Source: Massilia sp. PDC64 | GTDB taxonomy: Bacteria; Pseudomonadota; Gammaproteobacteria; Burkholderiales; Burkholderiaceae_D | NCBI RefSeq assembly: GCF_900101265.1 | Contig: NZ_FMZS01000004.1 | Span: forward strand, 186,001 to 250,000 | DNA length: 64,000 nucleotides | Reading direction: 5' to 3' | Shown: in pieces, positions 7,890 to 16,357 of the stretch | Position numbering within the stretch: position 1 is the stretch's first letter | Layout: each line of letters starts with the position of its first letter | Made by a program: the position numbers and the translations under genes | Notes under the pieces: model-generated | Databases searched by the model: none | What the model saw: only the letters and a program-made list of their open reading frames with translations | What the model was told of the DNA's origin: nothing

Positions 7890-8564
7890 ATGACGTACGC
7901 TTTCGCAAGCGACGTCCACTCAAGCCCAACACAACGAACGATGACATTGAACGATTTACATGTTGGAGCGGTCTTTCAACCGCAATGGGACACCCGTCCG
8001 CTCCGAGTCATTGCGTTTGATGAGGAAACGGTCATGTACGACTGTTGGTGGCCGCATATTCCTGGCTGGGGGATCGAATCGTTGAACCGCCACATCGCTT
8101 ACTATCGGGTCCCTACCTCACTGCTGTTGAGTAAGGGCGAATACCTGCGAACTGAGGAGTACACAGAAGTCGAGTTGTCCATTCACCGTCCGGACTTGCC
8201 CTTCGGCTTTGCTAGATTTCCGAACATAGAATGGCCTACGGTGTGTCCGGTATCTCCAGACGAGTTCCCGAATGACTCTTCTACCTGCGCTAGCCATCAA
8301 TCCAGCCGACTTCGGCTCGACGCTGCAAAAATTTACCTGCAACCTTTTGGGCCCAAGGGCAGCTCCAAGTCCGGCGTCATGATTGAAGCGGAGAATCCTG
8401 CTGGATTCACAGTGAGAGAAATACTCTGGCACGCGGCGCGGCTGCAATCACCCTTTCTCCGTGAAATTAAGGTCACCACGGGAATAGGAATTTACCGTTC
8501 AGGAATCCAGCGGAAGCTACCCTCGTACTATATTTGGGGCTCTAAAAGCCGCATGGGAATGTGA
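7890..8564 (+). CDS. Cassette gene 4: unknown 224-residue protein
   Basis: I do not recognise this protein. It looks soluble, with no signal peptide or membrane helix. An N-terminal half contains VGAVFQPQWDTRPLRVIAFD and many aromatic residues; a second part contains PLPFGFARF-like and IEWPTVCP stretches. A second in-frame ATG at 7941 (MTLNDLHVG) would give 207 residues and may be the true start, because neither start has a strong ribosome site. It occupies the largest cassette (about 830 bp between copies D and E). The AT-richer composition is shared with its neighbours. Confidence 0.55.
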   Translation: MTYAFASDVHSSPTQRTMTLNDLHVGAVFQPQWDTRPLRVIAFDEETVMYDCWWPHIPGWGIESLNRHIAYYRVPTSLLLSKGEYLRTEEYTEVELSIHRPDLPFGFARFPNIEWPTVCPVSPDEFPNDSSTCASHQSSRLRLDAAKIYLQPFGPKGSSKSGVMIEAENPAGFTVREILWHAARLQSPFLREIKVTTGIGIYRSGIQRKLPSYYIWGSKSRMGM

Positions 8565-8582
8565 AGTCGAGATATGAAGGTA

Positions 8583-8687
8583 TGTCCGTTAAGGAGCGAT
8601 TCCCGCCGGTCATGACATCCCGTGAATTTTTCTCGGTAGCAACCTGCTATGCTGTCGCGAACGGCCGGGTTCGGCCATGAGCCGGCA
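8583..8687 (+). repeat. Array repeat, copy E (105 bp)
   Basis: Begins TGTCCGTTAAGGAGCGATTC and ends TTCGGCCATGAGCCGGCA. The centre keeps CCCGTGAATTTTT, GCAACCTGCTATGCT and GCGAACGGCCG. The extended -10-like TGCTATGCT is at 8645-8653, identical to copy B although the arms have drifted. It lies 18 bp after one stop codon and 16 bp before the next start. Confidence 0.8.
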
Positions 8688-8703
8688 TTGAGAAAGTGCA
8701 TCC

Positions 8704-9084
8704 ATGAAGAATAAGGGATATCGAGTTACTGTTTTCCTTGCGTTTGCTTGGACCGTTCTCTTGCCTTTCCTTTGGGCTCATCGTTTATCGGCCGAATTCG
8801 GTCTGACTAGCGGCCTCGTGTTCCTTGCATATAGACCTGAGCTTGTAGCCGTGGCACCGTGTGCAGTTTTGCTTGCAGGCGCATGGCAGCAGAAAAGGTG
8901 GGCCATCCCAGGCTTGTGCATTGGAGCGCTCGGCTTACCATTCTTGAAGCTGACACTAGGAGGCGCATCGACTGGCGCTTGGGTGGTCGGAGCACTTTTT
9001 TTCATAGGTTTGGCGCTCCGCCTGCGGTTCATACTCAAGTTGGACCAAACGCGCCGACAAGTGCCGGAAAAACTTGAGCTGTGA
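8704..9084 (+). CDS. Cassette gene 5: small membrane protein
   Basis: A 126-residue protein with four hydrophobic segments (about residues 7-26, 35-60, 66-84 and 88-108) and a basic, charged C-terminal tail. It is not assignable to a family. The ATG at 8704 lies 16 bp after repeat copy E. It is the last gene of the array. A possible degenerate repeat end (CGGCCG...GCAGAAGC, about 9101-9131) lies in the 107 bp before the GH94 gene, where the GC-rich chromosome resumes. Confidence 0.55.
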   Translation: MKNKGYRVTVFLAFAWTVLLPFLWAHRLSAEFGLTSGLVFLAYRPELVAVAPCAVLLAGAWQQKRWAIPGLCIGALGLPFLKLTLGGASTGAWVVGALFFIGLALRLRFILKLDQTRRQVPEKLEL

Positions 9085-9191
9085 GCCGCTGTCAAGGACC
9101 CGGCCGTCCGGTTTGGGGCGAAAGCAGAAGCACCCATCCACAGTCCGAGCGCAGCGACGGCTGCCGTGTGCGCCCGAACTGATCCCGTGCG

Positions 9192-11543
9192 TCACGCCAC
9201 GGTGACCTCGACGCGATACGTACGCCCGGCCTCGATCCCGCCGATGCGCGCTTCCGGCAACGTCTTCCCGTCGCACACGACCGTCGTTCGTTCCACCGCC
9301 CCCCGCGTCACGCTGACATCGAACGTAGCGCCCCGGAACACGCGCCGCACACGCATGGACGGCCAGTGCGACGGCAGCTGCGGATTCACGACGAGCCCCG
9401 TCGCATCGCCCTTCAGGCCGCACAAGCCCTCCACGATGGAGCGGTAGACCCACGACACGGTGCCCGTGTTGAACAGCTGGCTCGAACGGCCGGCCGTGCG
9501 CGGGTATTCCTTCCACGCGCCGCGGTAGTAGTTCGGGATGAAGACGGGCAGCTGGCCGCGCCGCAGGTAGTCGTCCGCGCCAGGCCCCGGGATCATCTTG
9601 CGCAGTGCGTCCCACGCGCGGTCCGGCTGGGCGATCGTGTACAGGCTGTAGATGTAGAACACGGACGCGTGGTTGTACACGGCACCGTTCTCCGCCGAAC
9701 CCGGATGCTTCTGCGTGACCCGGCCCACGTCCTCGCGCATCGCGGAATAGGGCGGCGCGAACATCTGCACGCCGTACGGGGTGTCGAGCTGGTGGTCGAT
9801 CTCGACCAGCATCGTCGCGCGCTGCTTCTCGTCCGGGGCGCCGCTGAGGAACGCCCAGCTTTGCGGATTCAGGTAGATGCGGCCTTCCTTGTCGTCACTC
9901 ACGCCGAAGATCACGTCGTCGTCCGTGATGCCGCGGGCGTACCAGGCGCCGTCCCACAGGTGCAGGTTGGCGGCCGTGTTCATGTCGAGGGCGCCGGCGC
10001 GGAAGTGGTCCGTGCGCCAGTCGTCGCCGCGCGTCGCGCACACGTCGGCCCACAGGTTCAGCGCATACGCGGCGGCCACCGTCAGCCAGCCGGACACGCC
10101 GCGGCCCTTGTAGCCGACCATGTTCATCGGATCGCACCAGTCGCCCTGTTCGATGTAGGAGAGGCCGCGGTGGTCGCGCTTGTGCAGGAGCCAGTCCATC
10201 GCCATGGAGATGCGCTCGTAGGCGGTGAGGGCCATGCCGTCGTGGCCCGTGACCGGTTCGTCGAGGATGGCGTAATCGCCCGTCTCGTCGAGATAGGCCT
10301 GCAGGCACACGGGCAGCCACACGCAGTGGTCCGTGTGGGGCACCTGGTTGATGTACTTGAGTTCCGCGCCTTCGAACAGCAGGATCCCGTCCGGCATCGA
10401 CCCGTTCGCACCCTGCTGCGACAGCGCGTGCAGGAACGCGGCGCGCGCGACGGCCGGCTTGATGAACGCCATGCCCATGTTGTCCTGCAAGTAGTTGCGG
10501 GTCTGCGGGTCGGTGGACAGGCGGTTGACGTCGCCGTGATAAAACACCTGGCGCGCGAGCCAGCGGTTGACGAAGTTGTCGAACTCCGCGTCCGGCGTCT
10601 CCACCTGGACGCAGCCCGCGCCTTGGTCCGCGTACGCCGCGTAATCGCGCGCCGCGGCGGCGAACTGCTCGGCGCCGAGGTGGCGCTGCTTCATCGACGC
10701 GATCTCGGCGTCGTCGCGCGCGGGCCCGAACAGGAAGCGACGCGTCGCGGTGGCGCCAGCATCCAGGGCGAGGCGATACTGCACGGCCGCGACAGGCGTT
10801 TCGTAGCGGGCATCGCCACCGGCCAGGCGTTCCGCGCGCAGCGCATCCGGCGCATGCAGGCCGCCTTCGCCTTCGAACTGGCCCTGGTTCGCTTCCCATG
10901 CGTCCGGTGCCGTCTCGCACAGGAAGTAGGTCTTGTCCTTGAAATCCTTGTTCTTGAAATAGTCCTGCAGCTTCTGGTACGGCGTCACGCTGGAGGCGAC
11001 GATGCCTTTCATGTCGGCGCGATACTCGGCCGACTGGTTCATCCACGACATGTAGCCGATCGTGAAGTAGGGATAGACGCTGACCTTGCGTGGCCGTCCG
11101 CTGACGTTCGTCACGGTGAGGGTCCACAGCTCGGCCACGTCGTCGACCGGGAGACCCAGGCGCAGGTCGATGCGGATGCCAAGCTTTTCCACGGTCCACG
11201 CGATGTCGTCGCGGCCGACGGAGAACACGAAGCGGTCGGGCGCGGCACGCACGGGTTCGTGCGGGGCGGAGAAGATCTCGCCCGTCTCCTCGTCCTTCAC
11301 GTAGAAGAAGCGGCCGGGGTGGTGCGCGTAATAGGCCTGCTCCGGCTGCATGAAGGTCTTCGCCTCGAGGTTCGGCGCGTGCGAATACTTGGCCGGTTCC
11401 GGCTGCATGAACTGGGCGGTGGCATAGCCTCGGCACGTCACCTGGATCATCATCCGGCGGTTCCACAGGAAGCCGCCGGCGTTCGGCATGGCGGTGGGGC
11501 TCGCGAGGTCGTAGCGCGCGCCGTTCTCGGTCGGTTGCAGCAT
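9192..11543 (-). CDS. GH94 phosphorylase, probably cellobionic-acid/cellobiose type
   Basis: A 783-residue cytoplasmic enzyme of glycoside hydrolase family 94, which splits beta-linked disaccharides with phosphate to give glucose (or GlcNAc) 1-phosphate. The order is an N-terminal beta-sandwich ([13 protein letters not shown] near residue 40), an (alpha/alpha)6 barrel and a C-terminal jelly roll. The general acid should be an Asp of [12 protein letters not shown] (Asp468 or Asp471). Its size and N-terminal motifs fit the cellobionic-acid phosphorylase branch better than the longer cellobiose phosphorylases. That branch makes gluconate, in keeping with the TAGCGCTA operator upstream of the operon, but substrate choice is inferred. 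It lies 18 bp downstream of the symporter gene and is surely cotranscribed with it. Confidence 0.85.
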   Translation of the reverse strand: MLQPTENGARYDLASPTAMPNAGGFLWNRRMMIQVTCRGYATAQFMQPEPAKYSHAPNLEAKTFMQPEQAYYAHHPGRFFYVKDEETGEIFSAPHEPVRAAPDRFVFSVGRDDIAWTVEKLGIRIDLRLGLPVDDVAELWTLTVTNVSGRPRKVSVYPYFTIGYMSWMNQSAEYRADMKGIVASSVTPYQKLQDYFKNKDFKDKTYFLCETAPDAWEANQGQFEGEGGLHAPDALRAERLAGGDARYETPVAAVQYRLALDAGATATRRFLFGPARDDAEIASMKQRHLGAEQFAAAARDYAAYADQGAGCVQVETPDAEFDNFVNRWLARQVFYHGDVNRLSTDPQTRNYLQDNMGMAFIKPAVARAAFLHALSQQGANGSMPDGILLFEGAELKYINQVPHTDHCVWLPVCLQAYLDETGDYAILDEPVTGHDGMALTAYERISMAMDWLLHKRDHRGLSYIEQGDWCDPMNMVGYKGRGVSGWLTVAAAYALNLWADVCATRGDDWRTDHFRAGALDMNTAANLHLWDGAWYARGITDDDVIFGVSDDKEGRIYLNPQSWAFLSGAPDEKQRATMLVEIDHQLDTPYGVQMFAPPYSAMREDVGRVTQKHPGSAENGAVYNHASVFYIYSLYTIAQPDRAWDALRKMIPGPGADDYLRRGQLPVFIPNYYRGAWKEYPRTAGRSSQLFNTGTVSWVYRSIVEGLCGLKGDATGLVVNPQLPSHWPSMRVRRVFRGATFDVSVTRGAVERTTVVCDGKTLPEARIGGIEAGRTYRVEVTVA

Positions 11544-11561
11544 GGTGTTTCCTTGTCGTTG

Positions 11562-12977
11562 TTATTCAATGACCGGCTTGCGCGCCGCCAGGTCATCCTG
11601 GATGCGCGCCAGCTGTCTGGCATTCAGGTTATAGAAGCACATCACGGCGACGGCGGCGACAGCGAACGCCGCCGGGATGAAGGACATGAGCCAGACGATA
11701 CCTTCGCGCGAGCCGGTGGCCTGCACGGCGTTGGGCACGTAGCCGAGCGCCGTGAACACGGACCCGATCACGGCGACGGCGACGGCCGTGCCCAGCTTTT
11801 GGGAGAACGTGGCGGCGGCGAACGTCATGGCGGTGGCGCGCCGGCCCGTGCGCCATTCGTTGTAGTCGGCCGTGTCGGCATACATCGAGAACGCCAGCGG
11901 CGACTTCGGCCCCAGCACGAGCCCGAGCCCGCCCTGCAGCACGAACATCAGCCACACCTGGTCGGGCGGCACGATGTAGAACGCGGCGGACAGCGCGGCC
12001 GTCGCGCTCATCAGGACGATCATCAGGGTCTTCTTGTCGACGAAGCGGGTGAGCAGCGGCGTGAGCGCGGCGCCGATCGCGGCCGTCACCATATAGGTCG
12101 GCACGAACGTGCGCATCAGGTCGGGGCGGCCGACGACGTACTTGAAGTAATACGCGGCGCTGGCGGTGCGCAACGTGATCGTCACCATGATGATCAGCGC
12201 GAGGAAGAACAGGACCATCCACGGCCGGTTGCCGGCCAGGTCGCGCACGTCGCGCCACACGGCGTTCTTCTGGCCCGGCGGCGGCGCGATGCGTTCGCGC
12301 GTATTGAAGAATGTGAACACGAACAGCAGCGACGCGGCCACGCCCCACAGCAGCATCGTCAGCTGCCAGCCGCGCTGGTCGTTGCCGGCGCCGAGCCAGC
12401 GCACGAGGTCCGGCGTCGCGGCCGTCACGAGCGTGCTGCCAGCGAAGGCGAAGATGAAACGCAGGCCGTTGATGGTCGAGCGCTGCTGCGGGTCGGCCGA
12501 CATCACGCCGGACAGGGCGTTGTACGGGATGTTCACGCAGGTGTAGCACACCATCATCAGCAGGTAGGTGCCGTAGGCCCACGCGAGCTTCGCATCGCCT
12601 TCCAGGCCGGGCGTCGTGTACGTGAGGACGGCGGCGCCGGCCAGCGGCACGCACATCCACACGAGCCAGGGACGGAACTTGCCGAACCGGGTGTCCGTGC
12701 GGTCGGCGGCGGCGCCAATCATCGGGTCGGTGAACGCGTTGATGATCTTAATGGTCGACATCATCGTCGCGGCGGCGGCGGCCGAGATGCCGAAGGTGTC
12801 CGTGTAGAAGATCAACAGGAAGGTGGCGACATTGGTCCAATAAAAATTGAAACCCATGTCGGCGATGCCGTATGCCAGCTTTTCGCGCCACGGCAAGGGA
12901 GCCGCGGCCGCGGGCACGGCGGCAGCGGCCCGGGGCAGGGCGGCCGTCATCGGACTGCTCCGGGATGATTGAAACAT
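11562..12977 (-). CDS. GPH-family sugar:cation symporter (MFS)
   Basis: A 471-residue, twelve-helix inner-membrane transporter of the glycoside-pentoside-hexuronide (MelB-like) family. The family signatures are visible: FNFYWTN and DPMIGAAADRTDTRFGKFRP near residues 45-105, and the second-half DTADYNEW at about 360. It probably imports the disaccharide (or its aldonic acid) cleaved by the GH94 enzyme encoded downstream. The start at 12977 has GGAGAC about 12 bp upstream; an in-frame ATG at 12950 is an alternative. The operator at 13007-13020 lies 30 bp upstream. Confidence 0.9.
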   Translation of the reverse strand: MFQSSRSSPMTAALPRAAAAVPAAAAPLPWREKLAYGIADMGFNFYWTNVATFLLIFYTDTFGISAAAAATMMSTIKIINAFTDPMIGAAADRTDTRFGKFRPWLVWMCVPLAGAAVLTYTTPGLEGDAKLAWAYGTYLLMMVCYTCVNIPYNALSGVMSADPQQRSTINGLRFIFAFAGSTLVTAATPDLVRWLGAGNDQRGWQLTMLLWGVAASLLFVFTFFNTRERIAPPPGQKNAVWRDVRDLAGNRPWMVLFFLALIIMVTITLRTASAAYYFKYVVGRPDLMRTFVPTYMVTAAIGAALTPLLTRFVDKKTLMIVLMSATAALSAAFYIVPPDQVWLMFVLQGGLGLVLGPKSPLAFSMYADTADYNEWRTGRRATAMTFAAATFSQKLGTAVAVAVIGSVFTALGYVPNAVQATGSREGIVWLMSFIPAAFAVAAVAVMCFYNLNARQLARIQDDLAARKPVIE

Positions 12978-13006
12978 GCGGCCATCTGCGTCTCCGGTAT
13001 TTATAT

Positions 13007-13055
13007 TGATAGCGCTAACAGTGGCGAGTATGCCGCCGCCTTGGAATCATGTCAA
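13007..13055 (-). promoter_or_regulatory. Promoter and TAGCGCTA operator of the GH94 operon
   Basis: On the minus strand, TTGACA (13055-13050) and CATACT (13032-13027) are 17 bp apart, a good sigma-70 promoter. Immediately downstream is the near-perfect palindrome TGTTAGCGCTATCA (13020-13007), typical of GntR/GalR-type LacI repressors. Repression by blocking transcription start is the likely mode, and the repressor encoded at 4972 is the nearest candidate. Confidence 0.7.
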
Positions 13056-13083
13056 CCGCCTGTTGCGCAAGGCCCCCGCACGA

Positions 13084-14067
13084 TCAGTCGCCCGGGTACT
13101 TCACGCCGGTCTGCGCGCGGATCTCGTCCAGCACGCCCATCAGGTGCAAGGTCTGTTCGTGCGTGATGGCCGGGCTCTCGATCAGGCCGGCGCTCCAGCA
13201 ACGCTGCGCCTCGATCGCCTCGTGCACGTAGCCGTTGCCGAGGTAGGGCGTCGGGATGACGCGCGCCGGTTCGTCGGCCAGCATCAGGGTGATGGTCGGC
13301 GGGCGGTGGAACGGCGCGTCCAGGCGCAGCTGGCCGCGGCGGCCGGACAGGGTCAGGAGACCGGGCGTGCGTGCCTTCAGCGAGCAGGCGCACGTGGACA
13401 GCGCGCCGCCCGTGTGGCGCAGTGTGAACACGGTCTGCAGGTCGACGCCGGTCGGCCCCAGTTCCGCCTGCGCGCGCACGGCCTCCACGGCGCCGAGCAG
13501 GTAGGACGTGATCGACAACGGATAGATGCCGACGTCGAGCAGCGCGCCGCCGCCGAGGGCCGGGTTGAACAGGCGTGCTTCCGGACCGCCCGTCGCGACG
13601 AAGCCGAAGTCGGCGCTCGCCTGCGACACTTCGCCCAGCACGCCCGATGCGAGGATGCGCCTGACTTCTTCCAGCGCGGGCATGAAGCGCGTCCACATGG
13701 CTTCCATCAGGAACACCTGCCGGCTGCGCGCGAGGGCGACCACCTGCTCGGCCTGGGCGCGGTTCAGCGCGAACGGTTTTTCGCACAGCACCCCCTTGCC
13801 GCCGGCGAGCATCGACAAGGCGTTCTCGGCATGCATGGCGTGCGGCGTGCCGATGTAGACGAGGTCGACGTCGTCGCAGGCGGCCAGGCTGTCGTAGCCG
13901 CCGAAGCGCAGGGGGATGTGAAATTCGTCGGCGAATTCGGCAGCGGTCGCGCGTTCGCGCGAGGCGACTGCGGCGATGGATGCGCCGGGCGTGTCGCGCA
14001 GGGCCGTCGCGAAATCGCGGGCGATCCTGCCGGTGCCGAGGATTCCCCAGCGTACGGTTTGGGTCAT
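13084..14067 (-). CDS. Gfo/Idh/MocA-family NAD(P)-dependent oxidoreductase
   Basis: A 327-residue dehydrogenase. The N-terminal Rossmann fold begins VRWGILGTGRIARDFATAL, and the catalytic lysine lies in CEKPFALN near residue 95. The C-terminal sheet domain carries GGGALLDVGIYPLS. Members reduce or oxidise sugars and cyclic polyols (for example 1,5-anhydrofructose reductase, dihydrodiol dehydrogenase, glucose-fructose oxidoreductase). The substrate is unknown, but the place just upstream of the GH94 operon suggests sugar metabolism. The ATG at 14067 has a GGAGC ribosome site; the open frame upstream reads poorly. Its 3' end lies 29 bp from the -35 of the GH94 promoter, so it is a separate unit. 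Confidence 0.85.
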   Translation of the reverse strand: MTQTVRWGILGTGRIARDFATALRDTPGASIAAVASRERATAAEFADEFHIPLRFGGYDSLAACDDVDLVYIGTPHAMHAENALSMLAGGKGVLCEKPFALNRAQAEQVVALARSRQVFLMEAMWTRFMPALEEVRRILASGVLGEVSQASADFGFVATGGPEARLFNPALGGGALLDVGIYPLSITSYLLGAVEAVRAQAELGPTGVDLQTVFTLRHTGGALSTCACSLKARTPGLLTLSGRRGQLRLDAPFHRPPTITLMLADEPARVIPTPYLGNGYVHEAIEAQRCWSAGLIESPAITHEQTLHLMGVLDEIRAQTGVKYPGD

Positions 14068-14239
14068 GTTTGCTCCGTTGGAAAGTGGCGGAAAGAGGAC
14101 GAAAAAAGCGGGTCGGCCATTCTGGAGGATGGCCGAAAAGCGGGCTACCTGTCTATCTTGACAGGTCTTTGATGACATTTTGTTATCGATGATTGCGCTA
14201 TACTTCATTGTGGTCCCTCATCGACTGGAAAGGAAAGCC

Positions 14240-16339
14240 ATGGCTGCACAGTCTCCGCGCGCGGATGCGAGCGCATGGTGCCGGCCCCTGTTCGAAGGGA
14301 CGCAACTCTCGATGCTGGTGTGCGACCCCGTGTCGCAGGAAATCCTCGACGTCAACGACGCGACGCTGGATCTGCTCGGCCATACGCGCGACACGCTGCT
14401 GGGCATGCGCCTGCCCGAGCTGTACGCGCACGACCCGGAAGAACGGGGCCTGCACCCGGACACCTGCCACCTGCATTCGCACGTGCGCCACATCGCCGGC
14501 GCGCGCGGCAAGATCCGCCACGTCATCCTGCAGCGCTGCGCCATCGAATACGGCGGGCGCGACGCCGTGCTCGTCGTCCTGCAGGACGTCACGCGCCACG
14601 TCGAAGCGGAAGTCCAGCTGCGCGACACGCAGAACGAGTTGCTGCGTGCGCAGTCGCTCGCGCTGATCGGCAACTGGATCTGGGACGCGGCCAGCGATTC
14701 GCACGTGACGTCGTCGCCGGAAGGTTACCGCATCATGGGCTTCAGGCCGGACGACACGCCGGTCTCGACGGCAGAGATCTATGCCCGCATCCACCCGGAC
14801 GACCGTCCCATGGCGGAGCGCGCACGCGAACGGGCGCTGCTCGACCCCGATTACAAGTACGACATCGAGTTTCGCCTGGTCCGGCCGGACGGTGACGTGC
14901 GCTGGCTGCATTCCGTGGCCGAGGTCCGGCGCGACGCGCACGGCCGCGTCGTCAAGATGCTGGGCCTCGTGCAGGACGTCACCGAGCGCCGCCGCGCGGA
15001 GGAAAACGTGCGGCGCCTCGCGTACTACGACACGGTGACGGGCCTGCCGAACATGAACCTGTTCGAGAACGAGGTGGAGGACCGGCTGATCCAGCTGCGC
15101 CGCGGCGCGGGCCGGGGGCGCGGGCCGGCGCGGCTGGCCTGCCTGATCGTCGACCTCGTGCGGTTCCGCGACGTGAACTACGCACTGACGCACCTATACG
15201 GCGACGTGCTGCTCGCGCTCGTGGCGGACCGGCTCGCCGCCGTCGTCGGCCAGGCGGGCGTCGTGGCGCGCTGCGACGCGCGCTTCCCGATCGTGCTCGA
15301 CGGCGCCGACGAGGAAGAGGCGCGCCGCTGGGCCCAGCACATCCACCGCGCGCTGGAGGCGCCGTTCGCGGTCGCGGGGATTTCGTACGAGATCGGCGCG
15401 CGCATCGGCATCGCGCTCGCGCCGCTGCAGGGCCTCGATTACCACACGCTGCTGCGCAAGGCCGACATCGCGCTGTACCAGGCCGCGCACCTGGCGCGCA
15501 ACGTCGCCGTCTACGCGGCCGAGGACGACCCGCATACGCCCGACCGCCTGTCGCTGATCGGCGACTTCCGCGCGGCCATCGAAGCGGGGCAGATCCAGCT
15601 GTTCTGCCAGCCGAAGGTGACGATGGGGGGCGGCGAGGTCGTCGGCGCGGAAGCCCTCGTACGCTGGGTCCACCCGGACAAGGGCTGCATCGGTCCGGAG
15701 ACGTTCATGCCGCTGATCGAGTCCACGGACCTGATCCACGTGCTCACGCAGCACATGCTGGCCAGCGCCGTCGCCCAGAGCGAGGCATGGCGCGCGCAGG
15801 GCGTGCGCCTGCCCATCGCCGTGAACCTGTCCGCACGCGACATCGCCGCGCTGTCCCTGTCCGAGCACCTGCGCGAGCTGCTGGAGCGCCACGGCTCCTG
15901 CGCGGGCCTGATCGGGCTGGAGATGACGGAGAGCAGCCTGATGCAGAACCCGGCGGAGAGCATCGCGGAGCTGGAACGGCTGTCCGCGATGGGCTTCCGG
16001 CTCTACATCGACGACTTCGGCACGGGCTACTCGTCGCTGAGCTACCTGAGCCGGCTGCCCGTGGACGTGATCAAGATCGACCACGGTTTCACCATGCAGA
16101 TGATCGAGGACGGGCGCGCCGCGTCCATCGTGAAATCCACCGTGCACCTGGCGCACGATCTCGGCATGGGCGTCGTCGCGGAAGGCGTCAGCAATGCACG
16201 CATCTGGGACGCGCTGCACGCGCTCGGCTGCGACGAGGCCCAGGGGTATTTCGTGGCCGCGCCCATGCCGGCCGCGATGCTGCTCGACTGGGCACGCACG
16301 TCGCCCTATCGCCTGCAGGACGAACCCGTGTGCGCGTGA
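14240..16339 (+). CDS. PAS-PAS-degenerate GGDEF-EAL phosphodiesterase
   Basis: A 699-residue signalling protein. Two PAS-type sensors cover about residues 15-260 (the second with RIHPDDRPM and EFRLVRPDGDVRWLHS). They are followed by a GGDEF fold whose active site reads RCDARFPIV instead of RxGGDEF, so it should not make cyclic-di-GMP. The C-terminal EAL domain keeps EALVRW, NLSARD, EMTES, DDFGTGYSSLSYLSRL and EGV, and should hydrolyse it. The ATG at 14240 follows GGAAAGGAAAGCC. It is convergent with the sensor kinase at 16358. Confidence 0.9.
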   Translation: MAAQSPRADASAWCRPLFEGTQLSMLVCDPVSQEILDVNDATLDLLGHTRDTLLGMRLPELYAHDPEERGLHPDTCHLHSHVRHIAGARGKIRHVILQRCAIEYGGRDAVLVVLQDVTRHVEAEVQLRDTQNELLRAQSLALIGNWIWDAASDSHVTSSPEGYRIMGFRPDDTPVSTAEIYARIHPDDRPMAERARERALLDPDYKYDIEFRLVRPDGDVRWLHSVAEVRRDAHGRVVKMLGLVQDVTERRRAEENVRRLAYYDTVTGLPNMNLFENEVEDRLIQLRRGAGRGRGPARLACLIVDLVRFRDVNYALTHLYGDVLLALVADRLAAVVGQAGVVARCDARFPIVLDGADEEEARRWAQHIHRALEAPFAVAGISYEIGARIGIALAPLQGLDYHTLLRKADIALYQAAHLARNVAVYAAEDDPHTPDRLSLIGDFRAAIEAGQIQLFCQPKVTMGGGEVVGAEALVRWVHPDKGCIGPETFMPLIESTDLIHVLTQHMLASAVAQSEAWRAQGVRLPIAVNLSARDIAALSLSEHLRELLERHGSCAGLIGLEMTESSLMQNPAESIAELERLSAMGFRLYIDDFGTGYSSLSYLSRLPVDVIKIDHGFTMQMIEDGRAASIVKSTVHLAHDLGMGVVAEGVSNARIWDALHALGCDEAQGYFVAAPMPAAMLLDWARTSPYRLQDEPVCA

Positions 16340-16357
16340 GCGCCGGCTGGGGCCGCC

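Noticed and set aside
6175..8687. Classical integron attC sites
   Set aside because: The repeats have inverted ends and cassette-like placement, but no GTTRRRY/RYYYAAC core pairs at the boundaries, and no integron integrase is in the window.
6175..8687. CRISPR array
   Set aside because: Only about five copies, each about 100 bp and hundreds of bases apart with genes between them.
9366..12968. A 1200-codon + strand open frame over the GH94 and symporter genes
   Set aside because: Antisense shadow caused by codon bias; both minus-strand products are intact family members.
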